Shown piece by piece: positions 9,063 through 18,438 of a stretch of 64,000 nucleotides of DNA. Below the pieces are notes generated by a model. It had not been told where the DNA came from, made no database searches, and saw only the letters and a program-made list of their open reading frames with translations. The translations under genes and the position numbers were made by a program. This DNA is from DASUBV01 sp035532295 (lineage in GTDB: Bacteria; Actinomycetota; Actinomycetes; Streptosporangiales; Streptosporangiaceae), in assembly GCA_035532295.1 (NCBI GenBank), contig DATKRH010000022.1, forward strand, positions 1 through 64,000. Reading direction: 5' to 3'. How positions within the stretch are numbered: position 1 is the first letter of the stretch; each line of letters starts with the position of its first letter.

Positions 9063-9826
9063 CCGACCAGCCGCAGGCAGCCCCGGAGCAGCGGATCGTC
9101 CGGCCGTACGGCGACACCACCGGGGACGGGCGGGTGCAGGTGTCCTTCACCCTGCCGATCCCGTTCGGCACCTCCGGCGAGCGAGCCAGGGCCGAGGGCG
9201 CCGCGCTGCAGCTGGCCGCGAAGATGGGCCTGGAGCCGGCCATGGTCGTGCACGCCAAGGGCATCGGGGCCGACTTCACCTTCTTCATCGTGTACGGGCG
9301 CGTCAGCCACCTGGTCGACTTGTCCGAGGTGGTCGTCGCCGAGCGCGAGTTCCCGCTGCTGTCCTCCGCCGACGTCAACCTCCGGATTCGCTCCGTGCTG
9401 GGCCGCAAGCTGGTGGTCGTGGGCGCCTGCATCGGCACCGACGCGCACACCGTGGGGATCGATGCCATCCTCAACGTGAAGGGCCACGCGGGCGAGAAGG
9501 GCCTGGAGTACTACCGGGAGATCCGGGTCGTCAACCTCGGCTCGCAGGTCGAGGTCCCGGAACTGGTCGCCAGGGCCACGGCGGAGGGCGCCGACGCGGT
9601 CCTGGTCAGCCAGGTCGTGACCCAGCGGGACGCGCACATCGCCAATGCCCGCGAGATGGCCCGCGCGTTCGGCGCGGCCGGCCCGAGGCGGCCGCTGCTG
9701 GTGGTCGGCGGCCCGCGGTTCGACCCGGCCATGACCGCGAGCCTCGGCGTGGACAAGGTCTTCGGCAAGGGCACGACCCCGAGCGAGGTGGCCAGCTACC
9801 TGGCCTACACGCTGGCCAGCGCATGA
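9059..9826 (+). CDS. kamE: Lysine 5,6-aminomutase beta subunit (B12-binding)
   Basis: 255 residues. The cobalamin motif DxHxxG is seen as DAHTVG with the cobalt-ligating H130. Eleven residues later K141 in NVKGHAG matches the lysine that holds PLP as a Schiff base in the characterised enzyme (there H133 and K144, the same spacing). The C-terminal Rossmann-like half carries VVGGPRF. All cofactor residues are intact, so an active enzyme is expected. Starts in the kamD stop and ends in the start of the next gene. Confidence 0.95.
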   Translation: MTDQPQAAPEQRIVRPYGDTTGDGRVQVSFTLPIPFGTSGERARAEGAALQLAAKMGLEPAMVVHAKGIGADFTFFIVYGRVSHLVDLSEVVVAEREFPLLSSADVNLRIRSVLGRKLVVVGACIGTDAHTVGIDAILNVKGHAGEKGLEYYREIRVVNLGSQVEVPELVARATAEGADAVLVSQVVTQRDAHIANAREMARAFGAAGPRRPLLVVGGPRFDPAMTASLGVDKVFGKGTTPSEVASYLAYTLASA

Positions 9827-10242
9827 CCGGCGGCCCCGACCCGGCGGGCACGGAAGCCGACCCGCGCCTGGGCCTGACGGTCACGCATCGGCGGTACGTG
9901 CCCTATAGCCACGCCCACTACGGCGGCAACCTGGTCGACGGCGCCTATGTACTGGGCCTGTTCGGCGACGTCGCCACCGAGGTATGCATCCGGACCGACG
10001 GTGACGAGGGCTTGTTCGCGTCCTACTCTGACGTGCAGTTCCGCGCTCCCGTGCTGGCCGGCGACGTGCTCGAGGTCACCGCGACGGTGACCCGGCTCGG
10101 CAGCCGCAGCCGCGGCCTATCGTTCGAGGCCCTGGTGGTCTGCCGGGCCGATCCCGGGCGCGGCCCGTCGGCCGCCCGGGTGCTGACCGAGCCGATCATC
10201 GTTGTCACCGCCGCCGGTACCGTCGTGGCTCCGCCAGCCTGA
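9823..10242 (+). CDS. kal: 3-aminobutyryl-CoA ammonia-lyase (hotdog fold)
   Basis: 139 residues, a small MaoC/hotdog-type protein starting in the kamE stop. Kal removes ammonia from 3-aminobutyryl-CoA to give crotonyl-CoA late in lysine fermentation; proteins of this length and fold directly after kamDE are usually Kal. Features: HRRYVPYSHAHYGGN near the start and a GDVLEVTATV strand in the middle. The intervening step (Kce cleavage enzyme) is not in the window. The assignment rests largely on context. Confidence 0.78.
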   Translation: MTGGPDPAGTEADPRLGLTVTHRRYVPYSHAHYGGNLVDGAYVLGLFGDVATEVCIRTDGDEGLFASYSDVQFRAPVLAGDVLEVTATVTRLGSRSRGLSFEALVVCRADPGRGPSAARVLTEPIIVVTAAGTVVAPPA

Positions 10243-10300
10243 GCTCTCACTCCCGAAGCTGGCTGGTATAGGGCAGGCCTGGCGGATCGCGCCAGAACTG

Positions 10301-10840
10301 TTAGTGCTGATACTCGTCTGACAGAATCGAGTGCACGACGGAGTCGCGCCAGGCTCCGCGTGTGAACAGGTGCCCTCGCATGGTGCCTTCTTCGATCATT
10401 CCCGCTGAGAGCATTGTTCGTGCGGATGCGTCGTTTATCGGGCTGCGGGCGCCCCAGATTCTGTGGAGGCCAAGTTCGCGGAATCCGAGACGTTGAAGCA
10501 GTTTCACGGTTTCGACTCCTTTTCCGGCTCCCCATTGGTCGGGCCGTAGCGCGAAGCCGATCTGTCCGCTCTCGTACTCGCCAAGCGCGAGGCGGCCGAC
10601 GCCGATTAGCTCGTCAGTTTCCGAGTCTGCCACGGCGAGCATGTATTCGCCGCGGGGCGTGAATGTCGCGGACTCGATTGCTGCGCCGACTATCTTCTCT
10701 ATCTGTTCCGCGTTCTTGGGCTCAAAGCTCAGGTGCCTTGTCGAGTCGGGGTCGCCGTAGACCTTGCCGAGCGGGCTCGCGTCGTCCGGGGTAAATTCGC
10801 GGAGAAGCACGGTCCCGGCAATGAGGCGTACTGGGTACAT
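10301..10840 (-). CDS. GNAT N-acetyltransferase, RimJ/RimL type
   Basis: 179 residues. It opens with the RimL-like VLLREFTPDDA segment. The acetyl-CoA site region is GQIGFALRPDQWGAGKGVETV (about residues 92-112), followed by GLHRIWGARSPINDASARTM typical of the family. Base composition is visibly less GC-rich than its neighbours, and it lies beside an equally AT-shifted regulator, suggesting transfer. Acceptor substrate unknown. Thirty bases separate the regulator's stop from this gene's start, so the two could be co-transcribed. Confidence 0.82.
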   Translation of the reverse strand: MYPVRLIAGTVLLREFTPDDASPLGKVYGDPDSTRHLSFEPKNAEQIEKIVGAAIESATFTPRGEYMLAVADSETDELIGVGRLALGEYESGQIGFALRPDQWGAGKGVETVKLLQRLGFRELGLHRIWGARSPINDASARTMLSAGMIEEGTMRGHLFTRGAWRDSVVHSILSDEYQH

Positions 10841-10869
10841 TTGATTCCTCAGGTTCGCTTCTCGACTCT

Positions 10870-12342
10870 CTAGCGGGGCAGTGCCGCGACCGGCGTGCGG
10901 CAGTATTCTTCGATTTCTTCCTGGATATCTCTCGCGATAGGCGCGTCGGGGGTCATAGCAGCGACGGCCTGATGCACGTTGATCACGCTTCCGATGATTC
11001 CGTGGATTCTCTGCGGGATGGGAAGCCGGAGCACTGGCTGTAGGGCCTCGTATGCTCCCTCTAGGTCGCTGCCGCTGATACGGACGATGGCGAGATCGGT
11101 TCGTGCTCCTGATTCGTCGCCAAAGGATTGCTCGCCGTGTGGCGCGCTCTCGTATGCGGCGACTGCTTCGGCTGCGTATGATTCCGCGCGGGTACTAAGC
11201 TCCCTCGCTGCGGGATGCAGCCGCCGCAGCGATGCACTTGCGTCTGCGGCGTAATAGAGCTGACGCGCACGGGAGAAATTGCATATGCCGCCGAGCTTGT
11301 CGAGTTCATCGATGGCGACATGTTCCCGTAGATCATCGGCGTTCTCGATTGCCTGCCGGCTCGCGGCGCCGTTGCCGAGCACTGACCATGCGCGGGCTTC
11401 CAGGGATGCGAGCCAGATGCTGACTGTTCCTTCGAGCCCGGGAATCGTGGCGCCGAGCTGGGCGTAATTAAGGGCGTCGCGGGGCGCGCTGCCCCAGTAG
11501 GAGATCAGGGACTGAAGTCCGCGTATCCATGCTGTCAGCGGCCCGTGCTCGGCGTTCTGCGCGCACAGGAGCGCGGTCCGGGCATGGGTCATGGCCATTC
11601 GCGAGTCGCCGAGGTCGTGCGTGGCTTTCGCTACCAGCCCGGAGACGAGACCGCCGACGAAGTAGAGGTCGCGTGCCTCGCGTGGTTTCTGGCGTCCTTC
11701 CAAGAGGGTGAACGTGTAATCTTGGAGAGATACGATGTCGCCGATTATCGACGAGATCGGTTCCTGCGGGTATGCATACGCCAGCCGTGCCGCTTCGGCG
11801 CGGATCTGCTCTAGTGACTCGTCGCCTACATTGCTCGCGTCAGCAGTCGCGCCGAAGCGAAGTGCTCTTCTAGCTGCCATCGCCAGAATCCTCTCAGGGT
11901 CGGACAGGACAGAGTCACCGCTCAGCCGCCCGAGACTCTCGCTGTCCGCATGTGCGTCCGGAGACCATATGCGGCTGGGCGCAATGGGTGATATCTCGTG
12001 GGCGCCGCGCCTGGCGGCCGTTTCGCTGGTGTCGTCCTGTTGTGGTTGTCCCGGTGCCATCCGTAGTGTCGCCTGGCTGGCCGGCCCGAGGAGCTGCCGG
12101 ACTGGGTAGCCGAACATGTGCTCCAGCACCCGGCAGGAATCGGGGTAAGGCTCGGTCTTCACACTGCCGGCGTACCACCGCTCGAACTGGCGCGGTGAGA
12201 CGGTCACCTTGCGGAGACCGGGCTCGTCTTGCTGGGCGGCCAGTTCCTGAGCGGCGCGCCTGAACTGCGCCTCGAACGTAGCGAATTTCTGCCAGTGCCG
12301 TCTGGTGACCAGTAGTCGTAAGAGAGTCGTCTCGCCTGGCAT
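10870..12342 (-). CDS. XRE-family/TPR-like transcriptional regulator
   Basis: 490 residues starting at ATG 12342 behind GGAG. The N-terminus has a short helix-turn-helix of the type common in Streptomyces regulators (segment with TVSPRQFERWYAG, then CRVLEHMFGYPVRQLLG). A long alpha-helical TPR-like repeat domain (about residues 150-460) follows, with TALLCAQNAEHGPLTAWIRG and SWSVLG-type helices. Such proteins often control a neighbouring accessory or secondary-metabolism gene. Codon use is less GC-biased than in the flanks. The target is unknown; the GNAT gene downstream is a candidate. Confidence 0.75.
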   Translation of the reverse strand: MPGETTLLRLLVTRRHWQKFATFEAQFRRAAQELAAQQDEPGLRKVTVSPRQFERWYAGSVKTEPYPDSCRVLEHMFGYPVRQLLGPASQATLRMAPGQPQQDDTSETAARRGAHEISPIAPSRIWSPDAHADSESLGRLSGDSVLSDPERILAMAARRALRFGATADASNVGDESLEQIRAEAARLAYAYPQEPISSIIGDIVSLQDYTFTLLEGRQKPREARDLYFVGGLVSGLVAKATHDLGDSRMAMTHARTALLCAQNAEHGPLTAWIRGLQSLISYWGSAPRDALNYAQLGATIPGLEGTVSIWLASLEARAWSVLGNGAASRQAIENADDLREHVAIDELDKLGGICNFSRARQLYYAADASASLRRLHPAARELSTRAESYAAEAVAAYESAPHGEQSFGDESGARTDLAIVRISGSDLEGAYEALQPVLRLPIPQRIHGIIGSVINVHQAVAAMTPDAPIARDIQEEIEEYCRTPVAALPR

Positions 12343-12613
12343 GGCGCCCCGCTCCGGTGTCGTTCGGATACTGCTGTCCACAGTAAGCCTCGGCGCCCGG
12401 CAGTCGGCCTGTGCGTGGCGCTGACGCGGCGGATGACGGTACTGGTGACGGTCCTCGCGTCGCTGCCGGGCGGGTGACGACGCGGAGGCGCCGTCCCCGT
12501 GACGGTGGAGGCGCATGGTGCCTCAGCCGCACCATTGATGCGTGAGCGAAGGAGGTCCAGGGGCACCGCTGGCAGACCCCCCGGAGACGGCCCATGACGG
12601 AGGTGACAAGCAC
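12343..12613. other. Intergenic region between regulator and small gene
   Basis: 271 bp between two divergent genes. Beyond the ribosome site GGAGGTGA before 12614 I see no convincing promoter, repeat or RNA structure. Confidence 0.5.
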
Positions 12614-12979
12614 ATGACTGTGCCGACGCAGCCAGGATCGGTGCGCGCCGAAGAGTCCGGCCGTCCCGGGCCGGCGCATGCCGGATCATGCGGGGCAGCC
12701 GAGCTGCTGGGCGCGGTGGGCGGGGCACTGGAGGCGCGCGGGTTAAAGGTTCGCTATTTCACGGACAACGGTCACCTGATGGACGTCGAGGCAGCGAACC
12801 CGGGCGATCCGGGAAAGGGCAGGATCAGCATAGGACCTGACGGTTACCTGATCTGGGAACGCTGGGGTCCGGCAGAGGGCGCCGCTTCGGTGAACGCGAT
12901 CGTCGATATCGTTGCTTACGTTCTGGCCGTTGATGCTGGCCCGGCCCGGCCAGCGCGCGAAATGTCGAGGCGGCCGTAA
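12614..12979 (+). CDS. Hypothetical protein
   Basis: 121 residues from ATG 12614 with GGAGGTGA at good spacing. No known domain recognised. The C-terminal half alternates short strands (VRYFTDNGHLMDVEAANPG, then GRISIGPDGYLIWERWG) with a final amphipathic helix, looking like a small alpha/beta fold. Its stop overlaps the start of the RsbW-like ATPase gene, so the two are translationally coupled and may act together. Confidence 0.7.
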   Translation: MTVPTQPGSVRAEESGRPGPAHAGSCGAAELLGAVGGALEARGLKVRYFTDNGHLMDVEAANPGDPGKGRISIGPDGYLIWERWGPAEGAASVNAIVDIVAYVLAVDAGPARPAREMSRRP

Positions 12980-13434
12980 TGCACGCCTGTCCGCAGCCGA
13001 GCGTTCCGGGTGAGGTCGTTTCCAGCCTGGAGCTGGTCACTCTGCCGAGTGCGCCATTCTGGGCGCGGCGCCAGACACGGGCCGCGCTGCAGTCGTGGCG
13101 GCTATGGACCGAGACCATCGAGACTGCTGAGCTTCTAGTATCTGAGCTGGTCACGAATGCGGTGAAATTTACCGGGGCAGAACCAGCGCGGCCAGGATAT
13201 GCCGACCTGCAGGGCGTCGAGCGAATCTCTCTTATTCTCCGGTATCTCGCCGGCCGGCTGATCATCGAGGTATCCGATCCGGACCCGACACCGCCGGTAT
13301 TCGCTGAGGCTGACGATGACGCCGAAGGCGGGCGCGGCCTGATGCTGGTCCAGGCGCTCAGCAAGGAATGGAACTATTACCTCCCGCCATCAGGCGGGAA
13401 AGTCGTGTACTGCGTGCTCGGCACGCATGACTGA
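12979..13434 (+). CDS. RsbW-like ATP-binding protein (GHKL kinase fold)
   Basis: 151 residues. A GHKL/HATPase_c_2 domain: N-box ELVTNAVKF near residue 55, G1-like EVSDPDPTPP near residue 95 and G2-like GGRGLMLVQALS near residue 117. These are the features of anti-sigma/serine-kinase proteins of the RsbW type common in actinobacteria. The partner sigma factor or anti-sigma antagonist is not adjacent; the coupled upstream protein is unknown. The 3-prime end abuts a recombinase remnant on the other strand. Confidence 0.8.
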   Translation: MHACPQPSVPGEVVSSLELVTLPSAPFWARRQTRAALQSWRLWTETIETAELLVSELVTNAVKFTGAEPARPGYADLQGVERISLILRYLAGRLIIEVSDPDPTPPVFAEADDDAEGGRGLMLVQALSKEWNYYLPPSGGKVVYCVLGTHD

Positions 13435-13443
13435 CACTGAGCC

Positions 13444-13624
13444 CGGCCCGCGCCCGCACCAGCCGGTCAATGTCGCGGATGATCTCCGTGAACCCCGAGT
13501 ACCCGTCATCCTTGAACCGAGCCGCGACCGCCCACCCGCTCCGCTCCGCGTCCGCGTCGGCGCGCTCCAGCTGCGTCGGCACCGACTCCGCCGCGTCATA
13601 CGTCTCGCTCAGTCGCGCGTACAC
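13444..13624 (-). pseudogene. Serine recombinase N-terminal remnant
   Basis: On the minus strand the frame from GTG 13624 reads VYARLSETYDAAESVPTQLE and later FKDDGYSGF. These are the start of the catalytic domain of large serine recombinases: the YARLS strand with the nucleophile-type Ser and the DDGYSG strand. After about 55-60 residues the similarity stops and the frame runs into unrelated sequence, overlapping the end of the ATPase gene. The rest of the recombinase is missing. I read it as the scar of an integrative element. Confidence 0.65.
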
Positions 13625-13799
13625 GCCCGCCCTGAGTCCGACAGGCGGGAAGCCAGCGGGGGAGCGAGTCGGGCTAGTCGGGCCAAACGTCGCGTCACGC
13701 CGGGCCGAGCGTCCCTTTCCCGGAGGTGATCAGGGGCCGAGACTGGATGACGGTGGTCGAGTCGCCAGCACGCGGCCTTTGAGGGAAAGGGCGATTCCA

Positions 13800-14114
13800 G
13801 TGGGGCCAGAGGTGGGCGACGAAGTCGTAGTCGGAAGCTCGGACTCCGATGAGCCGGGGAGGATCGGCATCATCGTCGCTCTCGAACGGGACTCCGAACG
13901 GGACTATTGCGCCGCACCCGGCGATGGCGGTGCACGAGAGCGCGGCGAGACGTCAGGCTACGGCCGTGCCGCAGACCACGGCGATGGCCCACGCAGGTAT
14001 GTCATCCACTGGCTAGTCGGCGATTACGATTCGCGGGTCTTCCCCGGACCGAGTCTGCGGATCAGGCTGCAGCACAAAGCAGGCAGCCCTGGCCGGCTGA
14101 CGGGCACGCGCTGA
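13800..14114 (+). CDS. DUF1918-like small protein
   Basis: 104 residues from GTG 13800, with AGGGAAAGGG upstream. It opens GPEVGDEVVVGS, continues with an I-I-V strand, and ends with YVIHWLVGDYDSRVFPGPS. This matches the layout of actinobacterial DUF1918 proteins (VGD-x-V, then Y-x-V-x-W, then FPGPD). The middle is an unusual Glu/Arg/Gly-rich insertion. DUF1918 genes often travel with stress-response genes; the function is unknown. A second copy lies at 40286-40609. Confidence 0.6.
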   Translation: MGPEVGDEVVVGSSDSDEPGRIGIIVALERDSERDYCAAPGDGGARERGETSGYGRAADHGDGPRRYVIHWLVGDYDSRVFPGPSLRIRLQHKAGSPGRLTGTR

Positions 14115-14171
14115 TACGCGCCCCAGCTGCCGCGAGTTTCTTCATCGCGGCCAGTAGGCGGGCTGGCCTGG

Positions 14172-14738
14172 TTACGCCAGATCCAGGTGCGGCTGCTCAT
14201 CAGCGGCCACGCCAGAGCTCGCCGCGCGAGTCCCATCCGAGCCAGCGGCCTCATCCGAGCCAGCAGAGGCGTTCGGGCCAGGGGCGACCGCGCCGGCGCT
14301 CACCAGCCGGAATCCGGTGACGACGTCCGCGTGGATGGCGATCACCTGGTCCTTTGTTCCGGTGACCCAGGGGCGCAAGGCCCGGCGATAGGACGCGGCC
14401 TTATCGGGGTTGGTCACCCGGTGCGCCGAGCCGACGATAATCACGCTCCAGCCGGTGTGCTCGGCCGGGTCGATCACGTCGGCCTCGTAGGCGACGACGG
14501 TCCCGGCCCGCACCTCCGAGGTGATCGGGGTGCCGCTGTCGGTCCTGATGATGATGTAGTCGCCGTCTACGAGATGGTTGACCGGGCGGATGGCGGGCAG
14601 CGCCCGCGAGGTGAACACGACCCGCCCCAGCGACACGCTGGCGAGCAGGTGCATGGATTCCGGCATGGTCAGCTGTTCAAGCTGACGTCGCTCGTCAGTC
14701 ACCTGCTGCCGGTCCGCCGCGACCGGGTCATCGGGCAT
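14172..14738 (-). CDS. Pyridoxamine 5'-phosphate oxidase family protein (FMN split barrel)
   Basis: 188 residues. A PPOX-type split barrel: LGRVVFTSRALPAIRPVNHLVDGDYIIIRT (about residues 37-67), then VVAYEADVIDP and GWSVIIVGSAHRV. The family uses FMN or F420; the true substrate is unknown. A relative (Rv3129) belongs to the mycobacterial DosR regulon. The C-terminus is a low-complexity Ala/Ser/Gly tail. A DosR-type box lies 51 bp upstream of its start, shared with the divergent aldolase operon. Confidence 0.83.
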   Translation of the reverse strand: MPDDPVAADRQQVTDERRQLEQLTMPESMHLLASVSLGRVVFTSRALPAIRPVNHLVDGDYIIIRTDSGTPITSEVRAGTVVAYEADVIDPAEHTGWSVIIVGSAHRVTNPDKAASYRRALRPWVTGTKDQVIAIHADVVTGFRLVSAGAVAPGPNASAGSDEAAGSDGTRAASSGVAADEQPHLDLA

Positions 14739-14788
14739 CGGTCACCTCCGCACGCCCTAGCACACCCGGTGGTGCCGCCGGCGAGCTA

Positions 14789-14802
14789 GGGACCAGCGCC
14801 CC
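14789..14802. promoter_or_regulatory. DosR-type box A
   Basis: GGGAC-CAGC-GCCCC matches the dyad GGGNC-N4-GNCCC. It lies 51 bp before the PPOX start (minus) and 208 bp before the aldolase start (plus), which leads the hydrogenase operon. Confidence 0.55.
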
Positions 14803-15010
14803 GCGATGAAGTTACTTTCGTCCCGGGCCGGACATCAGGGCCCGGACCGCCCAGGCCGACCTTGTCGCGGGCTGCGGCCGGGGACAGTGGCGAAGGTCCC
14901 GACTCGGCTGGGCAGAACGCCTCTGGCCGGGCCCAGACGCCTGCCGCAGCCTGGGAGTACCGGCGTCATCACCGTCGGTGAACACCGCAGGAGATGGGAG
15001 GGCGGCGGCT

Positions 15011-15910
15011 ATGACGAGGCGCCCCGAACTGGGAGAACTCGGCCTTGGGTCCGGCAAGAAGGCCCGGCTGCAGCGGATTTTGTACAGTCACGGGCAACGT
15101 AACGGCACGGCGATCTTCCTGCCGTACGACCAGGGACTCGAGCACGGCCCCCGGGACTTTTTCGCTAACCCGGCGGCCAGCGATCCCCGCTACATCATCC
15201 GGCTGGCGCTGGAGGGCAGCTTTAACGGCATCGCCCTGCAGATCGGCCTGGCGGAGAAGTTCTACTGGGACTACGCCGGCGAGGTCCCGCTGATCCTCAA
15301 GCTGAACGGCAAGACTGACATCCCGTCCGACGCCAGCGCGCTGTCCCCGCTGCATGCCAGCGTGGCCGACGCGGTACGCCTCGGCGCCGACGCGGTCGGC
15401 TACACCATGTATGTCGGCACCCCCGCCGCCGAGCGCGACTTCGCGCAGTACCGGCAGGTGCGCGAGGACGCCCACCGGCTGGGCATGCCCCTGGTGGTCT
15501 GGGCCTACCCGCGTGGCTCGGCCATTGAGGCCAAGGGCGGCAAGGACTCCTTCTACGCCGTGGACTACGCCGCCCGGACCGCCAGTGAACTGGGCGCCGA
15601 CGTCGTCAAGGTGAACTTCCCGCACCCGGAGAAGCGAGACGGCGTCCAGGAGCCCTACGAGACCGACTTCACTTCCCAGCAGGCCATGAACGCCGTGGTC
15701 AGGTCGGCGAACCGGACGCTCCTGCTGGTCTCCGGTGGCGGGCGCGCCGGAGACGAGGCGATGCTGGAGAAGGCGCGGCAGTCGATGGAAGCCGGGGCCA
15801 CCGGCCTCATCTTCGGCCGCAACGTCTGGCAGCGCGAGCACGAGGCGTCGCTCAAGTTCGCGGCGCGGCTCCAGGAGATTCTCGCCAGGTACCCGACCAG
15901 TTCCCGGTAA
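15011..15910 (+). CDS. Class I fructose-bisphosphate aldolase (DhnA family)
   Basis: 299 residues from ATG 15011, which has GGAGATGGGAGG upstream; a GTG 33 bases earlier is less likely. A DhnA/LacD-type TIM barrel: FLPYDQGLEHGPRDFF near residue 40, the Schiff-base lysine strand VVKVNFP near residue 200, SGGGRAGDEAML near 245 and GLIFGRNVWQRE near 268. Expected to split fructose-1,6-bisphosphate or a related ketose in the cytoplasm. It is the first gene after box A and is followed 27 bp later by a universal stress protein and then the hydrogenase genes, so glycolysis and hydrogen metabolism may be co-induced. Confidence 0.85.
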   Translation: MTRRPELGELGLGSGKKARLQRILYSHGQRNGTAIFLPYDQGLEHGPRDFFANPAASDPRYIIRLALEGSFNGIALQIGLAEKFYWDYAGEVPLILKLNGKTDIPSDASALSPLHASVADAVRLGADAVGYTMYVGTPAAERDFAQYRQVREDAHRLGMPLVVWAYPRGSAIEAKGGKDSFYAVDYAARTASELGADVVKVNFPHPEKRDGVQEPYETDFTSQQAMNAVVRSANRTLLLVSGGGRAGDEAMLEKARQSMEAGATGLIFGRNVWQREHEASLKFAARLQEILARYPTSSR

Positions 15911-15937
15911 CACAGCAGCCCTAGAGAGGGGGCAGCC

Positions 15938-16792
15938 ATGTCGGGCCAGTCAGACGAGACCGGGCCGGTGGGGATCCTGGTCGGCTACGACGGGTCGGGG
16001 GGCAGCGAGGAGGCCCTGGCCTGGGCGGTCCGGGAGGCCCGGGCGCGGGGCTCCGTGCTCACCGTGTGCCAGTCGTGGCAGGGATATCCGACGCCGCCTG
16101 CGGCGGCGGGTGGCTCACCGGATCTCGGGCCGCCAGACGGCGAGCAGGTCCTGGCCCAGGGGATACGGCGGGCCCAGGCCCTGCTGGGCCCCGGCGAGAT
16201 CCGGTCGCTGCTCACCGCCGGATCGGCCGCCGCCGCGTTGTGTGATCACAGCGCCAGCGCGCAGATGGTGGTCGTTGGCTCCCGCGGCCTGGGTGGCCTG
16301 CCCGGGCTGCTGCTGGGGTCGGTCAGCTCGCAGGTCGCGACGCATGCGACCGGACGGGTCGTGGTGGTGCGCGGGCGCTGGCGGGGTCCCAGGCACGGTC
16401 AGGGGCCGGTCGTGGTCGGCGTGGAGGGGTCGGCAGCCTCGGCGGCCGCGCTGGACTTCGCCTTCGAGGAGGCCGCGCTGCGCGATACCTGGCTGCTGGC
16501 GGTCTGCGCCCTGGCTGACGCCCCGGGCGACCTGGACGGCCGGGATCAGATCGAGAATCACTTCGAGCAGATGATCGGCCGGGCGGAGAAGGAGCATCCT
16601 GAGGTAGTGGTGCGCCGGCACGTCACTGAGAGTTCCGCGCGCACGGCACTGCTGACGGCCGCGCATGACGCCCAGATGCTCGTCGTGGGCGCCCGTGGCC
16701 TCGGCGGCGTGCGCGGCATGATGCTGGGCTCGGTCAGTCAGGTGCTGCTGCAGCACGCGCCCTGCCCGGTCGGCGTGGCGCGCCCGCGATAG
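15938..16792 (+). CDS. Universal stress protein, two UspA domains
   Basis: 284 residues with two UspA folds (about 8-140 and 150-284). Each ends with the ATP-binding signature G-2x-G-9x-G-S: GSRGLGGLPGLLLGS and GARGLGGVRGMMLGS. Tandem USPs of this type are typical of the mycobacterial DosR regulon and bind ATP; several influence growth arrest. Lies between the aldolase and the hydrogenase genes on the same strand. Confidence 0.93.
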   Translation: MSGQSDETGPVGILVGYDGSGGSEEALAWAVREARARGSVLTVCQSWQGYPTPPAAAGGSPDLGPPDGEQVLAQGIRRAQALLGPGEIRSLLTAGSAAAALCDHSASAQMVVVGSRGLGGLPGLLLGSVSSQVATHATGRVVVVRGRWRGPRHGQGPVVVGVEGSAASAAALDFAFEEAALRDTWLLAVCALADAPGDLDGRDQIENHFEQMIGRAEKEHPEVVVRRHVTESSARTALLTAAHDAQMLVVGARGLGGVRGMMLGSVSQVLLQHAPCPVGVARPR

Positions 16793-16812
16793 CCGCTGAA
16801 GGAGCGAGGGTG

Positions 16813-16847
16813 CTGAGCGAGATGACTGAGCGAGATGGCTGAGCGAG

Positions 16848-16851
<4 letters not shown>
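16813..16851. repeat. 13-bp tandem triplication at the hydrogenase operon start
   Basis: Three copies of CTGAGCGAGATG plus A or G (16813-16825, 16826-16838, 16839-16851), each carrying an ATG. The period is not a multiple of three, so the three ATGs (16822, 16835, 16848) are in three different frames and only the last opens the iron-sulfur subunit. Confidence 0.9.
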
Positions 16852-17973
<1,122 letters not shown>

Positions 17974-17987
<14 letters not shown>

Positions 17988-18438
17988 GCAGCTGGGCGGC
18001 TTCCCGGTGTTCGACCGGCTGACCGTTGCGCAGCGCGCGCTGGTGGCGGAGGTCGCCCGCGAAGTCACTTTTACCGCCGGAACGAGGCTGTTCGACGAGG
18101 GCCAGCCCGCTTCCGGGTGCTGGCTGATCCGGGCTGGCCAGGTGGCGCTGGAAACGGCGGTCCCCGGTCGCGGGCAGGTCGTGGTGCACACGCTCGGCCA
18201 GGGCGACGTGCTCGGCTGGTCGTGGCTCGTCCCGCCGCATCGCTGGCATTTTTCGGCCACGGCGACCGGGGCCGTGCGCGCCGTCCAGCTGGAGACGACG
18301 CGGCTGCTCGTGCTCGCGGACGCCGACCCGGCCCTGGGCTACCCGCTAGCGCTCGGGTTCTTCGAGATCCTGCTCGGCCGGCTGCAGAGCACCCGGTCGC
18401 GCCTGCTCGACCTGTACGGGAGCCCGCGTGAGCGCTGA
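17974..18438 (+). CDS. Cyclic nucleotide-binding (Crp-like) domain protein without HTH
   Basis: 154 residues from GTG 17974, overlapping the previous gene. It is a lone cNMP-binding beta-roll: FDEGQPASGCWLIRAGQVAL near residue 32, then GDVLGWSWL near 80. There is no DNA-binding domain; the chain ends in a helix after QSTRSRLLDLYG. The phosphate-binding cassette is not canonical (GWSWLVPPHRW), so the ligand may differ from cAMP. Its place inside the hydrogenase operon, coupled to both neighbours, suggests a regulatory subunit of the complex. Confidence 0.83.
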
